Below are positions 1-8,664 of a stretch of 64,000 nucleotides of DNA, piece after piece (within the stretch, counting starts at the first letter, position 1; each line of letters begins with the position of its first letter). This DNA comes from Thiomargarita sp. (GTDB lineage: Bacteria > Pseudomonadota > Gammaproteobacteria > Beggiatoales > Beggiatoaceae). Below the pieces are notes generated by a model. That model saw nothing but the letters and a program-made list of their open reading frames with translations, was not told the DNA's origin and ran no database searches. The position numbers and the translations under genes are program-made. The stretch spans positions 3,747 through 67,746 of the forward strand of contig DYSU01000004.1 in NCBI GenBank assembly GCA_020726335.1, given 5' to 3'.

Positions 1-450
1 TTTGTCGCCATGTTAATCGGTGGCACAACAGGTTCAACCGCAGGTGGGGTGAAGGTGATTCGTTATGTTATTGTTTTTAAAAATATTTTCCTTGAAGTTA
101 AAACTTCTTTGCATCCCAATGCAATCGTCTCGGTTTTTATTGATAATCAGAAAATAAAAACCACTTTGGTCACGTCCATTTTTGGTTTCCTAACCCTTTA
201 TATTTTAACCGTTTTATTGTTAATGCTGTATCTTTATGCCCGTGGTTTGGATGAAATGAGTTCAATTTCAACGGCACTGGCCTTGGTGGGGAATATCGGG
301 CCGGGGTTTGGTTTAACAGGACCCGTGCAAAATTATGGCTTTTTCGCTTGGTATGACAAAATCATTCTCAGTTTTGCGATGATCATCGGGCGGTTAGAGT
401 GCTACACTGTTTTTTTGCTGTTTTATAAAGGATTTTGGCAGAAATTTTAA
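1..450 (+). CDS. trkH: TrkH-family potassium uptake protein, C-terminal part (5' end outside window)
   Basis: The reading frame is open from the first base and ends at 448-450, so only about 149 C-terminal residues are visible. The protein would be the membrane pore subunit of Trk-type K+ uptake, which works with the cytoplasmic NAD-binding subunit TrkA. The motif GGTTGSTAGGVKVIR is the characteristic selectivity-filter/P-loop region of the TrkH/KtrB superfamily. It is followed by a hydrophobic segment (FGFLTLYILTVLLLMLYLY) and a last filter-like stretch (LALVGNIGPGFG), which fits the fourth pore repeat. It converges on thiD with a 4-nt overlap of the two stop regions. No trkA is visible because the upstream side is cut off. 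Confidence 0.88.
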   Translation, partial: FVAMLIGGTTGSTAGGVKVIRYVIVFKNIFLEVKTSLHPNAIVSVFIDNQKIKTTLVTSIFGFLTLYILTVLLLMLYLYARGLDEMSSISTALALVGNIGPGFGLTGPVQNYGFFAWYDKIILSFAMIIGRLECYTVFLLFYKGFWQKF

Positions 451-1232
451 ACACTTATATTGCAGCCAACCCGTCGTTGCGGGAAAAACTGCCCTTGCCC
501 CAAGCGATAACCCGCTTGCAAACTGCGCCATGTATAAGCTTGCGCTTTTTTTGTCGCGTCGTTGAGGTCAAAACCATGAGCAAGATAAGCGGCAATCGCA
601 CTGCTGAGGGTACAACCTGAACCATGATAACTGCCTGCCAGCCGTGGCCAATGCAATATTTGCGGCGGTTTTTGTGCTTGATACAAACAATTGCTGACCT
701 CTGGGCTGTTTTCATGCGTACCCGTGATCAACACCGCTGAACAACCCTGTTGCAATAAAACTTCAGCCGCTTTATCCAATTGGCTTTCCCCTGTCAAGCG
801 GCGCGCTTCCTCGCTGTTGGGCGTGATGATGGTGGTCAATGGCACTAAATTTTCCCGCATATGGGTGATCAAATCTTGCTGGCTAAAATCTTTGCCACCG
901 CCTGCGGCTAAAATCGGGTCAAGCACCACGGGCAAATCAGGGTGCTGGCGTAACACGGCCATCACCGCATCCATCACTTCAATACTGCCGAGCAACCCCA
1001 GTTTAATCACTTTTGGGTGTAAATCAGCCAGCACAGGCGCAACTTGTTGGCTGATTTGCTGGGCTGACAGCGGTATCAATTGATAAACATTGTGGCTGTC
1101 TTGCACGGTTAAACAGGTGATGATTGGTATAGCATGTGCTTGTGCCTGAAACAAGGTTTCAATATCTGCTTGTATGCCCGCACCGCCTGTGGGATCATGA
1201 CCTGAAAAAACCAACACGGGTTGGGGAATCAT
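447..1232 (-). CDS. thiD: Hydroxymethylpyrimidine/phosphomethylpyrimidine kinase ThiD
   Basis: Thiamine biosynthesis enzyme of the ribokinase fold. It phosphorylates HMP and HMP-phosphate to HMP pyrophosphate in the cytoplasm. At 261 aa it has the usual length of a stand-alone ThiD. The N-terminal substrate motif SGHDPTGGAGIQAD (about residues 10-23), VLDPILAAGGG in the middle, and the anion-hole/active-site motif GSGCTLSSAIAA near residue 205 are all present. It is not fused to ThiE or to a TenA domain. It sits alone, convergent with trkH, and no other thi gene is in the window. Confidence 0.93.
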   Translation of the reverse strand: MIPQPVLVFSGHDPTGGAGIQADIETLFQAQAHAIPIITCLTVQDSHNVYQLIPLSAQQISQQVAPVLADLHPKVIKLGLLGSIEVMDAVMAVLRQHPDLPVVLDPILAAGGGKDFSQQDLITHMRENLVPLTTIITPNSEEARRLTGESQLDKAAEVLLQQGCSAVLITGTHENSPEVSNCLYQAQKPPQILHWPRLAGSYHGSGCTLSSAIAAYLAHGFDLNDATKKAQAYTWRSLQAGYRLGQGQFFPQRRVGCNISV

Positions 1233-1351
1233 TATAAAATAAGCCTGTCACTTAAAAATTAGCCTAAATTTCCGATTCACATCGGCCACTTAACTTGTAA
1301 AACGGTCGTACCTTTGCAGAATAGGAATCGCCTGCGCATCAAGGCCAAAAC

Positions 1352-2887
1352 ATGATCAAACAAAAACTTTTCCTGCATTTTATTGGACTCAATTTGATTT
1401 TAGCCATCAGTTTTGTGCTGTCTGTGGTAATTCTGGCCTATTATCATATCGCATTAGACAATCATTTGCTTGCCCATGACAATAAACAAACCTTGGTACA
1501 AATTTTAAACAGCGTTTATCCGCTAAGCAATGCGTTGCAAGTAGAAAATCAAACCAGTCATTTATATGGGTTTTCTAAAGAAAAATCTTATTATTTACAA
1601 CATCTTGACAAGATATATTTACGAACCAATCTTTATATTCAAAAAACAATAGAGAGCAATGGATTAAAATATCCCAACACTTTATTCAGTCAAACATTTT
1701 CAAAATTAAACAAACAGTTACAACAAATAACCCATTATCGTCAACTGTTAAAAACAAATGAATTTAAAAAAACATTTGATTATTATCAAGAGCTTAACCA
1801 ACAATTGTTTAATTTATATTCGCAAACAGAAGCTTATTTGCAAAATGAATCAATAGAGCCTGAAAGCGTGTTATTGCAAAGCCTCTTTCTGCTCAAAAGC
1901 CATATGCAACGTGAAAACAATTTGCGCATTCAACAACTGTTGGCTAAAAACGTAGATGGCGCGTTACAACAACAAATTTTATTGGCGCAGGAAAATCAGA
2001 AAAATATCCAAAATTTATTCATTGCTTCACGCAATGTGACGGTATATGCCTCATTAAACAACCAAAGTATGGATAAAAATTTAAATGACCTTGCGTTAGT
2101 TAATAAAACGCTGGTGCATTACGGAAAAACGCCAAGTAATTTTAATTTAAATCAATGGCTTAAGTTATATCATCAACGACTAAGTCAAGTGCAAACAATG
2201 GAACAATCCATTTTAGATAATTGGAAAATTCGCAATAAAAATCAGTTAGAGCAATTAAACACTGAAAAAAACCATTTACGCTGGGCCATGGTGGGCTTAT
2301 TGCTTTTGCTGTTGTTGGCGGTTTGGATATACCACGCTTTTTGGCGAAAAACAAAATTATTTTTCAATAAAATTCAACGACATCTACAGAATATCCTACA
2401 TAAATTGGGTAAAAAAAATCAAAACCTATTACAATCGCGTAAAAAATATTTATTCGGTGCCTCAATCTTGTTTAATACATTGGAAGAATTAGAAAACACA
2501 GTGGTTCAATATATTGAACAATACAACAAAACCACCCATGAGCTGGTTAATATTCATAATGTATTCAATGTATTGCCTGTTAATTTAATGTTATTAGACC
2601 AAAATAACATTATCACTTATATTAATCAACCTTTGCGCAGATTATTGCAACAAGTGCAAATTGCATTTCAACTGCACCTGCCTGAGTTTTCGGCCAGCAG
2701 TTTGTTGGGCAACAATTGGTCTATTTTTGATTTTTTAACGGAAAATGCGCAACAAGACGGTAATCAGCAAATCATTGTCTTGCATGAACAACAGTTGTAT
2801 TTGGAGTTTATTCCGATTTTTAACCCACAAAATAAAGGCCAATTGCAAGGCACGGTGGTTTGTTGGGCATTAAAAACCAGCGATTAA
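1352..2887 (+). CDS. Membrane sensor protein with NIT-like periplasmic domain and C-terminal PAS-like domain, no output domain
   Basis: This 511-aa protein has an N-terminal membrane anchor (about residues 8-30), a roughly 270-residue helical periplasmic region and a second membrane segment (about 307-327, very Leu-rich). A coiled-coil-like cytoplasmic linker and a C-terminal PAS-like domain follow (about 400-505; NVLPVNLMLLDQNNIITYIN resembles PAS domains of chemoreceptors). The periplasmic part has the all-helical character and the repeated E/R/N-rich motifs of nitrate/nitrite-sensing (NIT) domains, but this assignment is tentative. There is no histidine-kinase, GGDEF, EAL or methyl-accepting signalling domain after the PAS, and the stop codon is clean. 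A plausible RBS (AAGG) lies 7 nt before the ATG. The gene is AT-rich compared with its neighbours. It is convergent with the exoprotein gene, overlapping it by 4 nt. Confidence 0.6.
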   Translation: MIKQKLFLHFIGLNLILAISFVLSVVILAYYHIALDNHLLAHDNKQTLVQILNSVYPLSNALQVENQTSHLYGFSKEKSYYLQHLDKIYLRTNLYIQKTIESNGLKYPNTLFSQTFSKLNKQLQQITHYRQLLKTNEFKKTFDYYQELNQQLFNLYSQTEAYLQNESIEPESVLLQSLFLLKSHMQRENNLRIQQLLAKNVDGALQQQILLAQENQKNIQNLFIASRNVTVYASLNNQSMDKNLNDLALVNKTLVHYGKTPSNFNLNQWLKLYHQRLSQVQTMEQSILDNWKIRNKNQLEQLNTEKNHLRWAMVGLLLLLLLAVWIYHAFWRKTKLFFNKIQRHLQNILHKLGKKNQNLLQSRKKYLFGASILFNTLEELENTVVQYIEQYNKTTHELVNIHNVFNVLPVNLMLLDQNNIITYINQPLRRLLQQVQIAFQLHLPEFSASSLLGNNWSIFDFLTENAQQDGNQQIIVLHEQQLYLEFIPIFNPQNKGQLQGTVVCWALKTSD

Positions 2888-4683
2888 TACACGGGCAAAT
2901 GATAATAGCGGCGGAACACCAAGCGATTGCCCAATTGTGGATTGGCGCAATATTGGGCAGAAAATGGGCGGATGGATAAATACGATAACGGCTGATTGCC
3001 CAGATGGGCGTTGATGTCGGTATAGACCGCATGAATATTGATTTGCCCTGCAATCCCCAGCAATGAACTGGCATCAATGCGGCTTGAAGCCGATTGGAAT
3101 AAATAGCTTGCTTGCAAATCAATATTGCCGCCTTGGCCTGCTTTCGCGCCTGCAAAAATGTTGGCCGTTTCCAACACCATAAAAGTTGGTTTGTTCACGG
3201 TGATGTTGGCACCTTGGTGTTGCGTTTGCGCGCCCAATGCACGGCTGATCAGGTGGCTGTGGTTCAATTGCAACAAATCGCGCACCCCCAAATACAATTC
3301 GCCACCGCCCGCTTGTTGTGCTTGGCTGGTAATCGCGCTGTCGTGTTGCAATTGTATTTTTTGGCTGATAACGGAAATATTGCCCGCATTGCCCAAGCCC
3401 AAGCTTTCGGTGCTGATGGCGGAATTTTTTAATTGAACGTGCTGGCTGTCGATTGTAATATTGCCGCCTGTCACGCTGATGGGGGCGCGCAAACCCAACT
3501 GAGCCGCAATGCCGCTGTTCAATAAAGTTAAATTTTGATGTTGACGCAACATGATGTCGCCGCCCTGCCCTTTTAACCCCAAAGATGAAATCAAACTGTT
3601 GACTAAACTGTGTTGCTGGGCGGTGATTTCAATATTGCCTGCACGACCGCCGCCCAAGGCTGCACTGCTGATTAACGCATTTTCTAAACGCAATTGTTGA
3701 CAATCCAATTGAATCAAGCCGCCATCACCCGCGCCCAAATGACTGCTGATGATGCTGGCGTAGTCGGTCAAAGACAGGGTTTTGGCTTTGATCCAAATAT
3801 TGCCCGCATCAGCCGTTTGCCCCGGCAAAACACCTGTTTGAATACTGCTGTGGCCGTCTAAATGGATGTTATCAGCCGCCACCACAATCGGCCCGCCTTG
3901 GCTGTCGGTTTGGCTGACGGTGCTGTCCAACAGACTGCGCTGGCTCAAGCTCACGTTTTTGCTTTGTACACTGATGGGTGCGTGTTGACTGCTAATCTGG
4001 CTGTGATTGAGGTTTACAAATTGACCGTTTTGAATGAACACCCCCCGTGCTTGGATTTGGCTGTCGTTCAGTTGGACGCGGCCTTGGTCGCTTTGCACCA
4101 GCAAAGCACCTTCACAATGCACTTGGCTGTTGTCCCATTGCAGATGATGGCTGGTCAAAGACAAGTCATTGGCGTGGTTGATTTTTGCGTGGTCAAACTG
4201 CAACGGCGCGTCGCTGAGAAAACCAAATGCGATTGGCTCGGCACTGCTGAAGCGGCTTGCTGGCTTTGTGGCAGAAAAACTTTGGCCATCGCTGAAATTC
4301 AATTGTTGCGCCGTGGCCAAATGTAAACTGCCGTTGATGTCCAATTGGCTGTTTTGTCCCAACACGATGCCGTTGGGGTTGAAAAAATACAGTGCGCTGG
4401 GGGCAATCAATTTGCCATCAATAAAAGACACTTGTCCGCCTGTGACGCGGGCAATGATGTTGTTGACATTAGCGGGGGCTAAAAATTGGGCAGTTTGGTT
4501 GACGTTGATGTTAAATTCATGAAAACTATGAAATAAATTGCCGCCGTCTTGTTGGCCGTATTCAGCTTTAATCGCCAGTTGCGCACCTGACAGTGTCGCT
4601 TGTTGGCCTAGACTGCCGTCCAACACCACATCAGCCGATGATGTGGCTGTGGTTAAAATCAGTAAAAAAGTTAAATATTTCAT
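2884..4683 (-). CDS. Two-partner-secretion exoprotein (filamentous haemagglutinin N-terminal domain, TpsA type)
   Basis: Secreted beta-helical adhesin-like protein of 599 aa. Residues 1-17 form a signal peptide. The TPS (haemagglutination activity) domain follows, with the hallmark FFNPNGIVLGQNSQLDINGS around residues 100-120 and earlier NVNNIIARVTGGQVSFIDG. The rest is a run of degenerate Asn/Ser/Gln-rich beta-helix repeats (patterns such as NISVISQ, NITVNKP). The C-terminal CANPQ...RLVFRRY stretch corresponds to the short conserved tail often ending such proteins. It is small for a TpsA. A TpsB outer-membrane transporter would be needed for export, and none is encoded in this window. The start lies 3 nt after the stop of the upstream secreted protein, so the two are probably co-transcribed. 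Confidence 0.85.
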   Translation of the reverse strand: MKYLTFLLILTTATSSADVVLDGSLGQQATLSGAQLAIKAEYGQQDGGNLFHSFHEFNINVNQTAQFLAPANVNNIIARVTGGQVSFIDGKLIAPSALYFFNPNGIVLGQNSQLDINGSLHLATAQQLNFSDGQSFSATKPASRFSSAEPIAFGFLSDAPLQFDHAKINHANDLSLTSHHLQWDNSQVHCEGALLVQSDQGRVQLNDSQIQARGVFIQNGQFVNLNHSQISSQHAPISVQSKNVSLSQRSLLDSTVSQTDSQGGPIVVAADNIHLDGHSSIQTGVLPGQTADAGNIWIKAKTLSLTDYASIISSHLGAGDGGLIQLDCQQLRLENALISSAALGGGRAGNIEITAQQHSLVNSLISSLGLKGQGGDIMLRQHQNLTLLNSGIAAQLGLRAPISVTGGNITIDSQHVQLKNSAISTESLGLGNAGNISVISQKIQLQHDSAITSQAQQAGGGELYLGVRDLLQLNHSHLISRALGAQTQHQGANITVNKPTFMVLETANIFAGAKAGQGGNIDLQASYLFQSASSRIDASSLLGIAGQINIHAVYTDINAHLGNQPLSYLSIRPFSAQYCANPQLGNRLVFRRYYHLPVY

Positions 4684-4686
4684 GGG

Positions 4687-5331
4687 TTAAGGTGGCATCA
4701 CATACAAATGCCACAGCGGACACCATGCGATGTCATTCAATTGGCCGTTGGGCGCGCTGTAACCTTGCGGGCTGAGACAATAATCGGTGATGATACTCAT
4801 GCTGTGCAACGCATCTAAAAAATAGGGCGTGATTTTAACTGAAAAACTGCTGGCAACCCCCAAGCGAATGGCTTTATTTTCGCCTGCAACAGGGTTGAAC
4901 ACCCATGATAAAGTGTCTAACCGATATAAAAACAAACCACTGCGCAACACGGTTTCAACCGTGGCGGCGTTGTGCATTTCGATGATTAACGCTTGGGCGG
5001 GAATGTAATACACCGCTTTGACAAACGGGTCTTGGTTTTGTTGCAATAAGGCGTGGGTAAAACTCAAAAACGCCGCTTCATTGGGCAAATGCTGTTGTTG
5101 CGCCCAATAGACGGTTAAATAATTCAATGTTTGCCAACCCATGGTCATGGCGTAATTGACTTGCAACCGAATGCGTGCCGCATCAGGGTCTAAAGCTGAA
5201 CTCAATTGTTTTGATTTTAATGCACTGTTTAAATCAGCCGCCCAAATCGGTGCGACCAGCAAACAAAAAGCGAATGTCAACAGCATGATTTTATTATAAT
5301 TATTACAAGATTTTGCCATAAATTTCAACAT
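4687..5331 (-). CDS. Hypothetical secreted protein, upstream partner of the TPS exoprotein gene
   Basis: A 214-aa protein with a clear signal peptide (hydrophobic core LLTFAFCLLVAPIWAA; cleavage likely after AWA-type small residues near 30). The mature part is alpha-rich and contains two cysteines near the C-terminus (DYCLSP, AWCPLW). I do not recognise the family. The gene ends 3 nt before the exoprotein start, which argues for a joint operon and perhaps a joint surface or periplasmic function. The start is uncertain: internal Met codons at residues 5 and 16 would also leave an export signal. Confidence 0.6.
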   Translation of the reverse strand: MLKFMAKSCNNYNKIMLLTFAFCLLVAPIWAADLNSALKSKQLSSALDPDAARIRLQVNYAMTMGWQTLNYLTVYWAQQQHLPNEAAFLSFTHALLQQNQDPFVKAVYYIPAQALIIEMHNAATVETVLRSGLFLYRLDTLSWVFNPVAGENKAIRLGVASSFSVKITPYFLDALHSMSIITDYCLSPQGYSAPNGQLNDIAWCPLWHLYVMPP

Positions 5332-5486
5332 AATATGCCGTGTTGACGTGAATCAGCCCGCTTTTTGTCTAATAATGAACGGGTTACAACGGGCGGTGAT
5401 GACAAAGTGGAAAACTATAACACAAAACCTTGCGATTTAAATTAAAGCCGTTAAAATCGTTGTCAGGCAAGCATTTATTTAACAAC

Positions 5487-6224
5487 TTAAAAGGATTGAT
5501 TATACACATGAATGCGTGAATGCAGGTTGCGCCCGTCCCATTGAATTTGTCGCCAACAAGGCTGGGCATTGGCGATATAATTGGGGTGAAGCGTATTGAT
5601 TTGATTCATGGTTGACGGACAAAGATAAATCCATTTGCCATCACGGTATAACCGTTTGGCGGTGTGGTAATGGCCGCAAAAAATGTGTTTAATTTGTTGT
5701 AATTGTTGAAGTTGTGGCCAAACTTGTTGCCGATTCAGCAACGGATAGTGCGCATCCATAAAAGTGCATTGGCAATCCAAGGGCGGGTGGTGGATAAACA
5801 ACAACGCCGCTTGGCTCAAACATGGGTCTTGTTGGTGCAACCACTGCAATTGATGGGCTGACAAGGTATTGTCTGAACTGTCCAAACACAACAAGGGCAA
5901 GCCATTGATTTCATAACGATAAAAAAGCTCTTCATGTTCATGAGGTAAATCAAACACTTGGCGCATCACCGCCACTTTGTCATGATTACCCGCCAATAAA
6001 ATATAAGGCCGTTGCAAGCTGTCCAATTGCAATTTCAACCAGCAATACGCCTCAATTTCACCCGCTGTGGCCGCCAAATCGCCTGACACCACCAGCAAAT
6101 CCCACGCTTGTTGTCGAAACTTTTGCAATAAACGGCTGAGATTGGCGCGTGAATCAATGCCACCTACTTTGTTGCCCTCAGCACTGATATGTAAGTCACT
6201 GATTTGAATAATGGTTGTTTTCAC
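5487..6224 (-). CDS. cpdA: 3',5'-cyclic-AMP phosphodiesterase CpdA (class III metallophosphoesterase)
   Basis: Cytoplasmic metal-dependent phosphodiesterase expected to hydrolyse cAMP to AMP. The full metallophosphoesterase signature is visible in order: ISDLH (residues 7-11), VVSGDLA, LLAGNHDK, FIHHPPLDC and CGHYHT. The length of 245 aa is slightly short of E. coli CpdA. The start codon overlaps the stop of the upstream 774-aa membrane protein gene by 4 nt (ATGA), so translation is probably coupled. This places cAMP degradation in the same unit as two catalytically decayed signalling proteins. A related class III phosphodiesterase with another substrate cannot be excluded from sequence alone. 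Confidence 0.82.
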   Translation of the reverse strand: MKTTIIQISDLHISAEGNKVGGIDSRANLSRLLQKFRQQAWDLLVVSGDLAATAGEIEAYCWLKLQLDSLQRPYILLAGNHDKVAVMRQVFDLPHEHEELFYRYEINGLPLLCLDSSDNTLSAHQLQWLHQQDPCLSQAALLFIHHPPLDCQCTFMDAHYPLLNRQQVWPQLQQLQQIKHIFCGHYHTAKRLYRDGKWIYLCPSTMNQINTLHPNYIANAQPCWRQIQWDGRNLHSRIHVYNQSF

Positions 6225-8545
6225 AATGCAGCCCTTTTAAATAAGATTATATGCGCAGTCTGGCAGATGCCTAAAAACGCATTGATTTTTTCAGCCGCTG
6301 TATTTTGGCTGTCCATCAAGATAATATCCAAACCACCCCGCCGAATCACATTCAACAAAAAATGGCGGTTGCCCAACGTATGGGTATACGGCGGAAAATG
6401 TTGCAAAATGGCGTATTCAAGGCTGGTTTCGATTTCTTCACTGGACAAATAAAGCACAGGCTGTACCGATTGTACGGTGCGCAACCAAACCAGTTGGCTC
6501 TCTAAAAGGGTGATTTTATTGCAATAACTTGATTTTAATGGATTTATACGCAATTGTGGCAAAAAAGGGCGCAACAACAACCGCTGTAAAAAACCCATCT
6601 GTGAGATAAAAAAACCGATATAGCCAAAACCCGCCAGCTTGCGTACCACAGGATGCCACACCAGTTTGTGCCGCACCGCTTGATTGTGACTGGCAATGGC
6701 CAACAACAGCCACCAAGCCAAAAAGTGAATGGCCAAAATCGTCAATAGATTGATGGCCCAATGAAATAAGGTGTCAAGCTGTTCATCCCATTGTTTTTGC
6801 AATAATTTTTTTTGAAAGGCTTGGTTTGCTTTCACCAAAGCGTCTGATTTAACCCCTTCAGGTATCGTTTTCCACAACGCATTTATTTTTTCAGCATTTT
6901 GGGTTGAAACTTCGGTTTTATTGAGGGTTGCAACACCCAAGGCCAATGATTGATCAGTCAATAAGGGATAAGCGGCAACAGATGTCCATAGGTCATTGAT
7001 TTTATTCAACAACTGCCATTGTTTGTCTGGTTCGATATTGAATTGATTGCTGTGGTCATCCACCAGCAACAACAGCTCATGCCACAGCGCATCATCACCT
7101 GCCAGCATGTGATATAAAAACCGTGTGTCATTTTGATAAAAATGATTTGGCTCCAATAAATTGTTCAATAAAGTGAAAAAAATTAAAGGTTTACGCGAAT
7201 TTTGTTGCAACAATGCCACGATAACCGCATTGCGAATATCCTTGTCGTCACTGAACAAATTTTTTAACAGCGCGCTTTCTTGCTCTGTAGTGAGTGGTTG
7301 ATTAATAAAGCTTTTTATCGCCAACAAGCGCAAAGCGGCTTGTTCAGTCACCAAACTTTTTTGCAAAATTAATGAGAAATCTGCGTGCTGTTGCATCAAT
7401 TGTAAAGTTTGTTCATAAAGGCTGGTTTTTTGCCGTTGTTGCGCCAAGCAATTCAATAATTGTTGATACGGCTCTTGTAACCCGTTGTCAGATAAATTAT
7501 TTTTTATCGAATGGGCAACCGACCATGCTTTATAATTGCCACTTAAATGAACATTGTACCCATACAACGTATGGTCATTTTGTAGCCCTTGGTTGACGCA
7601 AGGCAATAAATCGGCAGAAAAATTAAATTCTTGGCTAAAAAGCCACGATAAATCAAGCGAGGACAATAGCTCTATTTTTTGGTGTTTTAATAAAACATAC
7701 AAAGCCGCCCAACGCAATTCATAACGTGATGAGTTTTTAAGTTGTTGTAAAATATCTTGATATAAGTAATCGTTCAAGTTGCCATGGCGGGCTATAAATT
7801 GTAACAGTGTAAAGACCAACGGCCAATTGGCTTCATTTTGACGTTGTTTTAAATCATCCCAGTAAGTTTGTAATAAATTCAAGCTGATATAGGATTGGTT
7901 ATTAAAAATTTGCAATATAAATTGGGCAATGTGTTCGTTATCGGTTTGCATGAGCAAACTGAATAAAGCATTGATTGAATTTTCATCTAAATCATTGTTT
8001 TCGCTTTGTTTTTTTGCAATCACTGCCAAAGCCGCTGCTTGGATAAAAATATCTTGTTGGTCTAAACAAGGCAAAACCGCAGGCAATGAAATCAGGTTAT
8101 GGGTTTGGCTGACCAAGGAACGCAATTGTGCAACTTGACATAAATCGTTGCCGACTGGAATCCACACGGGGTTTTCTGGGGCAGTCTCTGCCGTGTTAGT
8201 CTTTTTTAAAGATAAATCAGTCGGTTGTGTCGCTAACGCGGCTTTTAATACATCAGATGAGAGCAAGGGCAAGGCCAAATTGCAATCTTGTTGGCAATCA
8301 CGGCCATTTTGCAACCAAGTCGCCACTTGCGGCCAGTTTTGCAACGGAAATAAAAAATGCACCGCTTTGAATTGAACTTCTTGATGTTTGTCATCGGCCA
8401 ATGCGTAAGCCAAGCCTTTTTGTTGCCACAGCGGGAGAGCATCATTGAACTGGAGTGGGGGTTTAGCAGGCTCTTGTGCCACCACCACCGTTGTTAGGCA
8501 AAAAATTAACCCGCCGATAAACCATGGTATGTGGCCTGTCTTCAC
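6221..8545 (-). CDS. Membrane protein with periplasmic HEAT-like helical repeats and a decayed NACHT/STAND-like C-terminal domain
   Basis: 774 aa. It begins with a signal peptide or N-terminal membrane anchor (about 8-24). About 550 residues of helical HEAT/ARM-like repeats follow, typically with leucines and YELRWAALYVLL-type motifs. Two hydrophobic segments come next (about 590-618 and 637-658). The cytoplasmic tail 675-774 resembles the first half of STAND NTPase domains found after HEAT repeats in related bacteria. HFLLNVIRRGGLDIILMD corresponds to the usual ...LLLDGLNE Walker B region, and VQPVLYLSSEE corresponds to the strand after the P-loop. The P-loop itself (GxxGxGKS/T) is absent: the aligned stretch reads ITLLESQLVWLRTV. 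The NACHT relationship is from memory of family patterns and is not proven. The gene overlaps cpdA by 4 nt and follows the pseudo-kinase gene on the same strand. Confidence 0.6.
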   Translation of the reverse strand: MKTGHIPWFIGGLIFCLTTVVVAQEPAKPPLQFNDALPLWQQKGLAYALADDKHQEVQFKAVHFLFPLQNWPQVATWLQNGRDCQQDCNLALPLLSSDVLKAALATQPTDLSLKKTNTAETAPENPVWIPVGNDLCQVAQLRSLVSQTHNLISLPAVLPCLDQQDIFIQAAALAVIAKKQSENNDLDENSINALFSLLMQTDNEHIAQFILQIFNNQSYISLNLLQTYWDDLKQRQNEANWPLVFTLLQFIARHGNLNDYLYQDILQQLKNSSRYELRWAALYVLLKHQKIELLSSLDLSWLFSQEFNFSADLLPCVNQGLQNDHTLYGYNVHLSGNYKAWSVAHSIKNNLSDNGLQEPYQQLLNCLAQQRQKTSLYEQTLQLMQQHADFSLILQKSLVTEQAALRLLAIKSFINQPLTTEQESALLKNLFSDDKDIRNAVIVALLQQNSRKPLIFFTLLNNLLEPNHFYQNDTRFLYHMLAGDDALWHELLLLVDDHSNQFNIEPDKQWQLLNKINDLWTSVAAYPLLTDQSLALGVATLNKTEVSTQNAEKINALWKTIPEGVKSDALVKANQAFQKKLLQKQWDEQLDTLFHWAINLLTILAIHFLAWWLLLAIASHNQAVRHKLVWHPVVRKLAGFGYIGFFISQMGFLQRLLLRPFLPQLRINPLKSSYCNKITLLESQLVWLRTVQSVQPVLYLSSEEIETSLEYAILQHFPPYTHTLGNRHFLLNVIRRGGLDIILMDSQNTAAEKINAFLGICQTAHIILFKRAAL

Positions 8546-8664
8546 TTTGTTTGCCTCTGATACATCATTTCGGACAATTTCAGTTTAATGAGAACCGCAA
8601 AGGTTTCTGCAACAGCATTAGAAACAATTTTGCGCTCTGTGTCCAATCGTTTGAGTTTTTTAAC

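Noticed and set aside
3862-4326. 154-aa plus-strand frame within the exoprotein gene
   Set aside because: Antisense of repetitive beta-helix codons; the opposite strand encodes a clear TPS domain.
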